Notes under the pieces: generated by a model
Database searches by the model: none
What the model was told of the DNA's origin: nothing
What the model saw: the letters and a program-made list of their open reading frames with translations, nothing else
Part shown: piece by piece, positions 45,273 to 55,845 of the stretch
Layout of the letters: each line of letters begins with the position of its first letter
Position numbering within the stretch: the first letter of the stretch is position 1
Source: Bidens hawaiensis
Taxonomy: Eukaryota; Streptophyta; Magnoliopsida; Asterales; Asteraceae
Length of the DNA stretch: 64,000 nt
Direction of reading: 5' to 3'
Assembly: GCA_021521415.1 (NCBI GenBank)
Contig: JAIQDT010000233.1
Location: 1,488,001-1,552,000 of the forward strand
Translations under genes and position numbers: made by a program

Positions 45273-46342
45273 TGTTGGTTTGAAAATATGAAAAGAAAAG
45301 ACATAAGGAAGATTGGAATCTTCTTAACCTCTCTCTAAAAAGGCTAAGTATGGAAACCTAGCACACATGGACCACCTAGCAAGCTTTCATTTATCCAAGC
45401 AAGGTATTTTGTCTTCCGGGAAAAGTTATATCCTAGAATTCCTCTTAAGTGTTAAACCGAGCAAGGTTCACTTTGTCTATCAAGGTAGTTCTTCAAACCA
45501 AACAAGGTTTGTTTTCCTAGCAAACTCTTGGCTAAAACCAAGCTAAAACCAAATCTAGCAAGGTTTTTTCTTAGTAAACAGTGTTCCCAGCAAGGTTGAA
45601 GGAAGTTGATCAAGAAACAAGTTAAAGACTTCGGCCGAGCATGGTTCAACTCCTAGCAAAGCTACAGTGTTATCAGCACACTTGGTTTGCTTAATAAGTT
45701 AATACTAACAATGAGTTGAAGGGATTCCTGAAGAACAAATTTGCTAGTGGGACTATAGAGCAAAGTTTGATATGGTCAAGAGGATCTGCTAAGGGAATAT
45801 TTTCTTTGGAAAATATTCTAAGTAGAGTCTGCCCGAAGAACTGTTTCCCAGCACACTTTGGTTACTAGGTCCGCTCGACAAAGAATACATGCTGCAAAGA
45901 TTTCCCAAAGACCAGTTTTACACTTAGCATTTATTGTAATAGCTTTAATTATGTATGAATGATTAGGGTTTCCAAAAGTGGAATATCAGGTGTTAGGGCA
46001 GGCCTATAAAAGGAATAATTTGGGGCACGCCTTTGACAGATGACACCTAGACCTTTCATCTGATATTGATTTTGAAGGATGTCTTTATCACGTACGGATA
46101 AACATTCCATTCTGAAACCCTAATTGATTTCCTATTGTTTCTGACATATTATATTAATGGAAATCTTTTGAGTTGTAGTGTGTGTTTGTTACCTTTGTGT
46201 CTTGTTAGCAACATTTAGTGTGTTAGTGTTACCACCATTAACACTCTATTGTTCTTTCCTAAATTAGCAAGTCGTTATCCCTTTTGTCGAAACTTAATAG
46301 TGTGGGTTACGACATAGTGATTTAGCGATATGATCGGGACCA
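45273..46342 (+). mobile_element. C3 5' LTR, 1070 bp (copia)
   Basis: Begins TGTTGGTTTGAAAATATG and ends GATCGGGACCA, followed five bases later by a PBS. It shares ATAAGGAAGATTGGAATCTTCT and later blocks with the solo LTR. U3 holds repeated CTAGCAAGGTT/CGAGCAAGGTT motifs. Confidence 0.85.
46005..46011 (+). promoter_or_regulatory. TATA box of the C3 LTR
   Basis: TATAAAA in GGCCTATAAAAGG. Transcription would run rightward into C3. Confidence 0.6.
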
Positions 46343-46347
46343 AGAAG

Positions 46348-46359
46348 TGGTATCAGAGC
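46348..46359 (+). other. Primer binding site of C3 (initiator tRNA-Met)
   Basis: TGGTATCAGAGC, an exact match to the usual copia PBS, five bases after the LTR. Confidence 0.92.
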
Positions 46360-46699
46360 TTGTTTTGCTATTTGGGAGAAGAACTTTTGCTGATTATTGT
46401 TGATTTTTGCTTATTTTAAGACGATGAATGACGTCAGCTGACTACTGTTTCATTGATTAGTGACGTCAGCTGTCATGTTTTTCATTTCTCAGATCTATAA
46501 TTTGTTTAAGGTTTAAAAGTGTTTTCTCTCTTAAATCTTCATTTCTTTGTTATTATCTTGCTCAAATCTGTCCAAATATTTCAGATCTAAGGATTTCATC
46601 AACAGATCTGATTATTTTCAAAAGAGTATTTGAGTATTTACTTAAGTATTTATTGAGTTTCTCTCTATTGTTTAAAATATCTTATAAAAGAACAAAAAT
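46360..46699 (+). other. C3 5' leader
   Basis: About 340 bases of T-rich, non-coding DNA between PBS and gag ATG, normal for a copia leader. Confidence 0.6.
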
Positions 46700-46977
46700 A
46701 TGTCTGGATATGATGAGCAAGAGTTGTCTACTAACAAAATTCCAAGGATGTACGGACAAGAGAACAATATCAAATGGAAAGTGCTATTCGAAGCAGCTGT
46801 CTGTTACAACAATGTGGAAATGTGGACTTTGATCAAGAATGGACCCTATGTGCCAGATGGAACAAACAAAAATCAGGTGGTTAAAGTAAGAATGAAAAAG
46901 GTTGATGGCAAAGCCATAGCCTTGCTGAAGTTGGGATTGTCTTGGGAAATTATGACAAAAGTTGCTCACCATACAAC
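46700..46977 (+). pseudogene. C3 gag N-terminus, cut by B1
   Basis: MSGYDEQELSTNKIPRMYGQ starts a copia gag N-terminal domain (NIKWKVLFEAAVCYNNVEMW, VKVRMKKVDGKAIALLKLGL). After about 92 residues, at HHTT, the B1 LTR begins; the residues beyond in the apparent ORF are LTR sequence. The rest of C3 is not visible in the window. This domain normally builds the capsid. Confidence 0.8.
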
Positions 46978-46980
46978 TGT

Positions 46981-47026
46981 CACACCCTCAAAATCCACTA
47001 ACGGAGTTTTACCGTCAGAGGGTGTG
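46981..47026. repeat. Hairpin at the B1 LTR end
   Basis: CACACCCTC (46981-46989) pairs with GAGGGTGTG (47018-47026), with an inner ACGG/CCGT pair (47001-47004 and 47012-47015). It lies at the U5 end of the LTR on the minus strand. Confidence 0.6.
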
Positions 47027-49186
47027 AACTAACAGGATCAGAATCATTAGTTACAATCAAACCATAAATAAAGTTTTCAAAACACGAAAACATTTAAGTG
47101 TAAATAAGTGCGGAAGCGTAAAACCATAAGCCAAGCGTTGCGTCACGCAGGACGACTTAAAACCCAATAACAATAGTGTAAAACAAGTTTGCATAAACAG
47201 TAACGTTCAAATTAATGCATGATCCTATACCGCGCGCCCGCCTCGGCTACCTGAGAATAACATACTAAAAGTGTCAACACGAGGTTGGTGAGTTCACAAG
47301 TTTATATAAAATAAAGCGTTTAGCGTTTTGCGTTACCAGATAGTGTTAAATCAATTATATATCTATAGGTAGCTAGCCTATAAAGCAAGTATTACTAAGT
47401 GTTCGACACCGAAGCTGACTTTTTATCATGTGCCTTGCCACCAGGTCTATCCCGACCATGGTAATGTGTTTAGCCAAGATTACACCCACTCGACCTCCAG
47501 TCGAGCTTAGCGTTGGGTGGGGTTTGTCAAACCCAGTAGTACTACTCAACAATGACTCGCTATTTTCCAATACTAAACGGTTCGATGTGTGAAGGACTTC
47601 AATTATTTCGTTTGCCACTTAGCCTTTACAAGTGATATATAATTTCATAACAAAATCTAAAAGCGTTTCGGAGTATGTTATCTCCCCCAAGTGAAAAGCG
47701 TTTAAAAAGTTTAAAAGGGGAAAGTGAAACTCACTGTTTGCGAAGAATTCCAAAAACAAGTCACCCAAGTGATGCGCGTCACAGAAAAACTCTCGCTAGC
47801 GTTCTAAAACAACAAGGAGATTTTCTAAGTGTCGGAACTATTATCGAGTCTCTAGACTCGGCACATAATACCTATGCACAAGATACGTTTCGTGTTTCGT
47901 TTGTGAATCGTGTGTGTGTCAACAAGCACATTAGTGATACGTTACGTGTGTGAACAACTATTTACGTGTCAAGTGTTAATGGTGTACATTACTAGCAATT
48001 ATTCCCCGCAAGGGCAATTTGGTCAAAACATAACAATTATCTAGCAATTAGCACGTTTCATGTATTTCCACAAAGTTTAGCAGCTAGTTTCATCAAGACA
48101 GAATTCTACTTGAAAGATTATTCTATCCAACAAATCATAGCATCTCAATTAATTTACCAAAAATCGTCACAAAAGCATACATGAGTTAGGTTTCTAGAAC
48201 ATATTTTATTGTATTTTTATTCTACATAGTTTACTCATAATGATCAAAACGTTACAACAACTTACAACAGTCAAATTCATGCGCAACAGAATGTTATTTG
48301 TTATCCCCGTTAAATGAAAAATCCAATTAATGCAAGACCAATTGGATTAGGTTCTTAACTCAACAAGTTAACTTCCAGAAGTGGAACCAACCCATTTGGT
48401 CTTGTAGTTCATCAGTTATGCTAATTACAAAACAACTTAACAGAAGGTCTCACAACTCAGATTTGCACTTCAGTTTTGTAAAATCATAAAGATTAACTTT
48501 TACTCGTCCAAAAATTACAAACTTAGACTTTATAGAAACTAGACTCATTATAGTACCCTGTAGTGTTAACAACCTCAGAAAATTTCCAAATTAACAATTA
48601 GTTACAGTTGTCTAAACATAACTTACAATCTGTCCAGTACCAGTTTTGACCTTTAATCATATTTAAATCGTTTGAGTAACCAAAACACCTCCAAATTAGG
48701 CGTGGTTGGACTTTCTGAAAACTAGACTCAGAGTACTACCTTGTAGACTCATAATTAGCTCAGTTTTCTTATATATTCAACAAGTTACATGTCGTTCAAG
48801 TTTAACAATCACTGCTGTCAAAACTCAGCAAGCACAAACAATCGTCTAACATGCATCCTAAGCATACGACATATCTCAAAACATGTAACGAGCATAATAA
48901 ATCACAAAAATCAGTAGTAACCCTCTAGGGTTTACAAACCATCAATGATTCAATAATCTTTCACCGTTCAAAATCACATATGATCATCAATATCAATAAC
49001 TAACACATAATCAATCATCATCTAATAAAAATTACACATGCAAACACTAAATACATGATTTACAAAGTTAGGGTTTCATGTTTATACCTTAAAAACGCAG
49101 AAACAACCAAGGGAAACGTGAGAGATGCTTAGAAACGAGTGTAGGATGCTCCGATTATGAAGAACAAGATCAAAACAAGGTGATAT

Positions 49187-49262
49187 GTGTGTGTGTGTGG
49201 GCTGCCGATCGCAAGGGAGAAGGGGGGGGGGGGCTGCCGTCGGGTAGAGAGAGAGAGAGGGA
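49187..49262. repeat. Simple repeats in the B1 LTR (TG, G and GA runs)
   Basis: A TGTGTG run (about 49187-49199), a run of about 12 G (about 49219) and a GAGAGAGAG run (about 49247-49262) in close succession. Lengths of such runs are prone to sequencing error. Confidence 0.8.
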
Positions 49263-49647
49263 AGAGAGTTAGGGTTTAATATTATTATTAATAATAACAT
49301 GTTACACATAGGTCCCTCAACTCTTTATTATTACTTTTCTAGCTTAAATTAACTCGTTTGCATCTTGAGTTAGCGTTTTATACCATGTTATCACATAAAA
49401 CATAAGTCTAACACATAATTATCACATAATTATTGTTTTGATGTTTTTCGTTTATTCACCAATGGTTTGCGTCAACTCGTTTGCGTTTCGGTGCAATCCC
49501 GAAAGACTACACATGTAGTGATTGTCAAGCGTCATTTAAAACCTTAGTTTAAATGTAATGAGATGTGCGTTATAGATCCAGTGATCTTAAGTTTGAATTG
49601 ACGGAGTTTGAGTTAACGGAGTTAACCTGAAATTGACGAGTGTCACA

Positions 49648-49660
49648 TCATTCCCATGTT
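49648..49660 (-). other. Polypurine tract of B1
   Basis: The minus strand reads AACATGGGAATGA directly against the 3' LTR. It is a weaker purine run than in A1. Confidence 0.55.
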
Positions 49661-49664
49661 AAAG

Positions 49665-49776
49665 AATTTTCGTCCCGAAAATTTTAGTCAAGTCGTGATG
49701 AGTGTCTGAAAAAGTAAGAACAATTTTCAGTTTGTCATATCATCCCCTAGTAGAAATAAATTTCGTCCCGAAATTT
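49665..49776. repeat. Duplicated hairpin plus PPT-like module in B1
   Basis: Two hairpins with loop TCC: arms AATTTTCG/CGAAAATT (49665-49672 and 49676-49683) and AAATTTCG/CGAAATTT (49758-49765 and 49769-49776). A second purine tract (minus strand CTAGGGGATG, 49741-49750) lies beside the distal hairpin, so the pre-LTR module is present twice. Confidence 0.7.
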
Positions 49777-49779
49777 AAT

Positions 49780-51048
49780 TCATACCTCCGATGATTTCTG
49801 ACGGTTTGCCGGGTTTCGCGGTTTTCGGTGTTTAGTCAATCCTTCAAAAAGGTGGGGATACTTTTTCATCATTTGATCCTCGCGTTCCCACGTGAACTCC
49901 GGTCCACGTCTCGAGTTCCAACGAACCTTAATGATTGGAATTTTGCTGTGCTTGAGTGTTTTGGTTTCCCAATCCAAAACTTCGACTGGTTCTTCAATGA
50001 AGCTTAGCTGTTCATCAACCTGCAATTCGTCCAGTGGGACTGCTTGGGTTTCATCGGATAGGCATTTCTTCAAATTGGATACGTGGAATACATTGTGTAC
50101 ACTGCTGAGTTCCGTTGGTAAGTCCAGTCGGTACGCCACCGGACCAATGCGCTCAGTTATCCGGTAAGGGCCAACGTATCGTGGATTGAGTTTGTTTCGC
50201 TTTCCAAAGCGAACCACACCTTTCCAAGGTGAGACTTTGAGTAATACTTGGTCGTTCACTTGAAATTCGAGAGGCTTTCGGCGCTTGTCGGCGTAACTCT
50301 TTTGGCGATCTCGTGCGGCTGCCATGCGGTTTCGGATTTGAACAATCTTTTCAGAGGTTTCAAGTACCAGTTCTGGACCGGTGATTTGGCTGTCACCCAC
50401 CTCTGCCCAGCAGAGAGGTGATCGACACTTCCGTCCGTACAACGCTTCAAACGGCGCTGCTTTAATACTTGCGTGGTAGCTGTTATTATACGAAAACTCT
50501 ACCAAGGGTAAGTGAGGTTCCCAACTTTTTCCGAAATCCAACACGCATGCACGCAACATGTCCTCCAAGGTCTGAATAGTGCGCTCACTTTGCCCATCCG
50601 TCTGAGGATGGTATGCTGTACTCATATCCAGGCGGATACCTAGTGCGCTTTGTAGTGACTTCCAAAAGTGCGAAGTGAAATGGGAATCTCGATCAGAAAT
50701 GATTGAGACAGGCACTCCGTGTCTAGACACTACTTCCTTCATGTAGACGCGAGTCAGTCTTTCCATTTTGTCCGATTCCTTAATCGCTAAGAAGTGTGCA
50801 GACTTAGTCAATCGGTCAACGATCACCCAGATGGTATCGCATCCCGTCGGTGTTTTAGGTAATCCCGTGATGAAATCCATTGAAATGTGTTCCCATTTCC
50901 ATATTGGAAGTTCCGGTTGCTGTAGCAAGCCAGATGGTTTCTGATATTCTGTTTTGACTCTTGCACAAGTCAAGCATTTGCTCACGTAGGTGGCAATGTC
51001 GGCTTTCATGTTTGGCCACCAGTAAAGTGCCTTTAAATCATGGTACAT
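49780..51048 (-). pseudogene. B1 pol: integrase with chromodomain-like tail
   Basis: 422 residues open from [20 protein letters not shown]. The zinc finger Cys pair lies in [13 protein letters not shown]; the core has [23 protein letters not shown] and [14 protein letters not shown], so all catalytic acidic residues are present. It continues through [11 protein letters not shown] and [14 protein letters not shown] into the chromodomain-like [20 protein letters not shown]. The reading frame itself is intact, but it is cut off from RNase H by a frame change near 51070. It belongs to the same broad clade as A but to a distinct family. Confidence 0.9.
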
Positions 51049-51632
51049 TTTATCTGAGCCAGGGTGGATAGATTATCGGACTTGTGTGCTTCGTCCATCA
51101 CTAGAGTTCTCAACTCTCCGTATCGTAGAACCCAAATCCGGTTCTCAAAATATCGGACCCCGTCCGATTGGGTTTCGAGTTGCTTGTTCATGCCCCGCAT
51201 GAGTTCTGATGGAAGATTATCATCTTTCAAAGCTTCGAGTTGCGCATCGCGAATCTGATCGGGTAAGTTGGCATGAATCGTGAGTTGCAATGCTCGCACT
51301 CGCCTGGGTTTATCGTTTTCTTTTCTGCTGAGAGCGTCGGCCACTACATTGGCCTTTCCAGGGTGGTACTTGATGGCACAATCATAATCCTTAAGCAGCT
51401 CGACCCAACGACGCTGTATCATGTTCAGCTCCTTCTGATCGTAGATATGTTGGAGACTCTTGTGGTCGGTGTAAATGGTAAACTTGGTACCGTACAAGTA
51501 ATGCCTCCATATCTTAAGAGCAAAAACCACAGCTCCGAGCTCCAAGTCATGGGTCGTGTAGTTCTTCTCGTGAATCCTTAGTTGTCGAGAGGCATAGGCT
51601 ATATAACCTTCTCGAGTTTCATCAACAGGCAA
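51033..51632 (-). pseudogene. B1 pol: RNase H segment, out of frame
   Basis: Reads [38 protein letters not shown] and [17 protein letters not shown], the RNase H domain and the linker to integrase. At its start, an extra dinucleotide (GTTATATAGCC where GTTATAGCC is expected) throws it out of frame with RT. At its end, [13 protein letters not shown] replaces the expected zinc-finger lead-in through another frame change. Confidence 0.88.
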
Positions 51633-52702
51633 CCGAGACCTTGTATCGATGCGTCACAATGCACCTCAAAATTCTCCGTTCCCTCGGGAAAGGCTAGAAT
51701 AGGGGCGCTACAGAGTTTGGTTTTCAACAGTTGAAAAGCGGATTCTTGCGCGTCACCCCAATTGTACTTAGTACCCTTGTGAGTCAAAGCGGTGAGGGGT
51801 TGAGCAATCTTAGAAAATCCCTCGATAAAACACCGGTAGTAGCCGGCCAGTCCTAGGAATTGTCGCACCTCAGTCGGAGTCTTAGGTGCTTCCCAGTTTT
51901 TGATGGCCTCTACCTTACCGGGATCGACATGGATACCATTCTCATTGATCACATGTCCTAAGAAGTGAACCTCGCGAAGCCAAAATTCGCATGTCGAGAG
52001 TTTAGCGTACAGTTGTTCCTTCTTTAGTAATTCCAGAATTAACCTCAAGTGTTCTTCGTGGTCGGTCTTGACCTTGGAGTAGACGAGGATATCATCAATA
52101 AAAACAATCACAAACTTGTCGAGGTACGCCTTGAATACTCGATTCATGAGATACATAAAAACGACTGGTGCGTTGGTTAAGCCAAAAGGCATAACCGAAA
52201 ACTCGTAGTGACCGTACCGAGTTCTGAAAGCCGTCTTTGAAATATCTTCTTCGCGCACTCTTAATTGATGGTAACCAGATCTTAGATCGATCTTCGAGTA
52301 GTAACTCGATCCTTGAAGTTGGTCAAACAGATCATCAATTCGGGCTAAGCGATAACGGTTCTTGATCGTCACCTTGTTCAGTTCTCTGTAGTCGATGCAC
52401 ATGCGGAAAGTCCCGTCCTTCTTTCGGACAAATAAGACAGGGGCTCCCCATGGTGATGAGCTAGGTCGGATAAAACCTTTATCCAACAAATCTTGCAATT
52501 GAGTGGACAACTCCTGAAGCTCCGCCGGAGCAAGCCGATACGGGGCTCGTGCTATGGGTGCTGCACCGGGGGTCAATTCGATTTGGAATTCGACTTGTCG
52601 AATAGGAGGGAGTCCAGGCAAATCCTCCGAGAAGACTTCCAGAAAAATCTCGCACAATCGGTACATCTTCGATTCGCTTCTCCTCCGCGGGTTTCTCGAC
52701 AA
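51599..52702 (-). pseudogene. B1 pol: reverse transcriptase
   Basis: RT with [50 protein letters not shown], the catalytic FIDD ([12 protein letters not shown]), [19 protein letters not shown] and [13 protein letters not shown]. Compared with B2 there are small changes such as RLARIDD for PLPRIDD. The frame differs from that of the protease because of one extra T in a T run (about 52650), a lesion also present in B2. Confidence 0.9.
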
Positions 52703-52888
52703 TAAGCGCTAAAATTGCCGGATGACCCTTTCGTAGATACTTCTGCGCCTTCATGAGGGTGATGACGCTGGTGGTCATGCCGCGCTTCTCGCCCTGGACC
52801 GAAATGTTCTCGCCGGAAGGGGTAGTGATGTGGACGATCTTGTCGTGACATATAATCTCCGCTCGGTTCTCAGATAACCAGTCCATCA
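52479..52888 (-). pseudogene. B1 protease end, cut at the A2 junction
   Basis: Begins at [20 protein letters not shown], downstream of the DTGA active site that B2 still shows. It runs through GEKRGMTTSVITLMKAQKYL to [11 protein letters not shown], where the T-run frameshift sends the frame into nonsense ([10 protein letters not shown]). Gag and the protease active site are missing because the sequence switches to A2 at about 52889. Confidence 0.85.
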
Positions 52889-52911
52889 CTAGACCAACGA
52901 AATCTAACTTT
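52889..52911. other. Junction of B1 and A2 with filler duplication
   Basis: GACCAACGAAATCT occurs at 52892-52905 and again at 52912-52925, the second being the true A2 sequence. A 20-bp duplication at a breakpoint is typical of end joining. It could also mark an assembly join. Confidence 0.65.
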
Positions 52912-55821
52912 GACCAACGAAATCTTATTGTGTCTAAGTTGCCTGATTTTCCCGTCTACTATTTCTATGGGTTCATCTACGAAATTGAGCTTATCACTTA
53001 TTTGGACACCCTCTAAAGGTAACACCGACGTCTCATCCGCCAGACATCTTTTCAAGTTCGATACGTGAAACACGTTGTGAACTGCACTCAGTTCATCGGG
53101 TAGTTCTAATCGGTATGCTACGGGACCGATTTTTGCAGTAATATTGAATGGTCCAATATATCTCGGGGCTAACTTCCCCGCCTTTCCAAATCTGACTACA
53201 CCCTTCCAAGGTGATACCTTCAAATACACTTTATCACCTTTCTCAAACGACAACGGTTTTCTACGGGTATCGGCATAACTCTTCTGCCGATCGCGCGCGG
53301 CCTTCAGATTGTTCCTAATTTCAAGGATTTTGCTGGTCGTTTCCTGGACCATGTCTGATCTAATAACCTGGGTGTCGCCCACTTCAGTCCAGCAGAGTGG
53401 TGATCGGCACTTCCGACCATACAATGCTTCGTAAGGCGCTACCTTTATACTGCTATGGTAACTGTTATTATAGGAAAATTCAACGAGTGGGAGATGTTGA
53501 TCCCAATTTCCCTTAAAATCCAGTACGCATGCACGAAGAAAATCCTCTAGGGCTTGGATGGTCCTCTCAGACTGACCATCGGTCTGAGGGTGGTAAGCTG
53601 TGCTTAGATCAATACGCGTTCCCAGCGCTTCTTGCACAGCTTGCCAAAGATTGGAGGTGAAATGGCTATCCCGATCGGAGATGATTGAGATGGGTATCCC
53701 ATGACGAGACACAATTTCATTTATATAAATCTGCGCAAGTCTCTCAGTGTTATAATTATTCCTAATCGGGACAAAATGTGCCGATTTGGTTAATCGATCC
53801 ACGATTACCCAAATTGCATCATGTCCTCGGGACGTCTTAAGGAGATGTGTCACATAATCCATCGTGATTTTCTCCCACTTCCACTCGGGAATTTCCGGTT
53901 GTTGTAACATCCCCGAGGGTTTCTGGTGCTCCGCCTTAACTCTCGCACAAGTCGTACACTTACCGACATACGTTGCTATATCCTTTTTCATACCCGGCCA
54001 CCAGTAGAACTCCTTCACATCCTTGTACATCTTATCCGATCCCGGATGTATGGAATATTTCGATCTATGCGCTTCGTCCATGATTAATTCACGAAGGTCA
54101 TGGAGGGTCGGGATCCAAACCCGATTTTTGAAATAGAGAATTTCGTCCACGCGCTGTTCGAAATTCTTCTCATTGCCGTAAAGTCCCTCATTTTCCAATT
54201 GTTCCTCTTTCAACGCCTCACGTTGAGCGACTCGAATCAGGTCCGAAAGGTTCGACTGGACTATCATCCCCAGCGCTCGCACTCGCAATGGCTTAGCCCG
54301 ATCTTTCCTACTCAAGGCATCGGCTACGACGTTAGCTTTGCCGGGGTGATAACGGATGTCACAGTCATAATCGCTTAACAACTCGACCCATCTTCGTTGC
54401 CTCATATTCAGTTCTTTCTGATCGAATATGTGCTGCAAACTTTTATGATCGGTGAAGATGGTGCACTTCGTACCGTAGAGATAATGTCTCCAGATTTTAA
54501 GTGCGAAGATAACCGCTCCCAGTTCTAAGTCGTGAGTAGTGTAATTTTTCTCGTGTACTTTTAACTGTCGGGAAGCATAGGCTATAACCTTATTATTCTG
54601 CATCAACACGCATCCTAACCCTCTACGCGATGCGTCACAATACGCGACAAAACCATCGTCTCCATCGGGGAGACTTAAAATCGGCGCTTGGCACAATTTT
54701 TGCTTTAACGTTTGAAACGCCGTTTCCTGCTTTTCTCCCCATTCATACTTTCGATCCTTTTGAGTCAGGAGAGTTAAAGGTTGGGCGATGCTGGAGAAGT
54801 TATCTATAAATCGACGATAATATCCAGCTAAGCCTAAGAATTGGCGGATTTCCTTTGGCGATTTAGGCGCTTGCCAATTCTTAATTGCTTCAACCTTACT
54901 CGGATCAACGTGTATTCCTTGATGGTTTACAACGTGACCGAGGAATTGCACTTCTTGTAACCAGAAGTTACACTTGGAGAATTTTGCATACAACTTCTCC
55001 TGATTCAGAAGCTCTAAAATTATTCTTAAGTGTTGCTCGTGCTCTTCTTTTCTTTTCGAGTAGATCAAAATATCGTCAATAAACACGATGACGAATTTGT
55101 CGAGGTAGGGTTTACAGACTCGATTCATGAGGTCCATGAACACTGCCGGCGCATTTGTTAGTCCGAAAGGCATAACTAAGAACTCGTAATGGCCGTAGCG
55201 AGTCCGGAATGCGGTTTTTGGGATATCTTCTTCCTGAATTCTAACCTGATGGTATCCCGATCTAAGATCGATTTTTGTGAAATAGCTCGCACCTTCCAGC
55301 TGGTCAAACAGATCATCAATTCGGGGAAGAGGGTACCTATTTTTGATTGTTAACTTGTTCAACTCCCTGTAATCAATGCACATTCTAAGGCTCACGTCCT
55401 TCTTTTTCACGAATAATACAGGTGCACCCCACGGGGAATGACTAGGACGTATGAATCCTTTATCCAACAATTCTTGCATCTCGGACGGTGCAAGTCGGTA
55501 GGGTGCTTTCGCAACAGGGCCAGCTTGAGGTATTAAACCGATTATGAATTCGACCTGTCGGGTTGGCGGTAATCCAGGAAGTTCTTCTGAGAAAACTTGT
55601 GGAAATTCGCGTACCACCGGGATATCATCCACCCGTTTCTCCTCAGAATCTGTGGCCGTCAAGCTCGCTAGATACGCCACGCATCCCTGGCGTAAATATT
55701 TTAACACCTTGAGGTGGGATATAAATGGTATCATTGTGCCCGACTTCTCTCCTTGCACTAACACCTCTTTGTCATCCGACACCCGGATCTTGACGATTTT
55801 CTTTTCACAGTTTATTTCCAC
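52890..55821 (-). pseudogene. A2 pol: protease end to integrase, 3' truncated
   Basis: A long open frame (about 977 residues of A2) with RT ([25 protein letters not shown]), RNase H ([22 protein letters not shown]), the integrase zinc finger ([13 protein letters not shown]) and core ([37 protein letters not shown]) and the start of the chromodomain-like tail (ISLVKVRF), where it joins B1 DNA. No internal stop, in contrast to A1. It is preceded by TGA (55846-55848) and TAG (55837-55839), which split it from gag and the protease active site. Confidence 0.92.
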
Positions 55822-55845
55822 TTTGTTACGTGCTAACTAATCCAT

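Larger units (their letters stand above)
46978..49647 (-). mobile_element. B1 3' LTR, 2670 bp (Ty3/gypsy chromovirus)
   Basis: The plus strand runs from TGTCACACCCTC to GACGAGTGTCACA. The PPT side lies to the right, where pol follows, so this is the 3' LTR of a minus-strand element. It is inserted in C3 gag; the five bases before it are ACAAC. Small ORFs inside (47373-47618, 47675-47953, 49082-49309) show no domain. A TG run, a G run and a GA run lie at about 49187-49262. Confidence 0.85.

Noticed and set aside
45138..45338. Small plus-strand ORF across the D/C3 boundary
   Set aside because: It spans two unrelated elements and has no domain.
52640..52660. Programmed frameshift between B protease and RT
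   Set aside because: The run GATTTTTC is not a proper slippery heptamer, RT is in the +1 frame, and B1 has two further frame lesions; a shared mutation is simpler.
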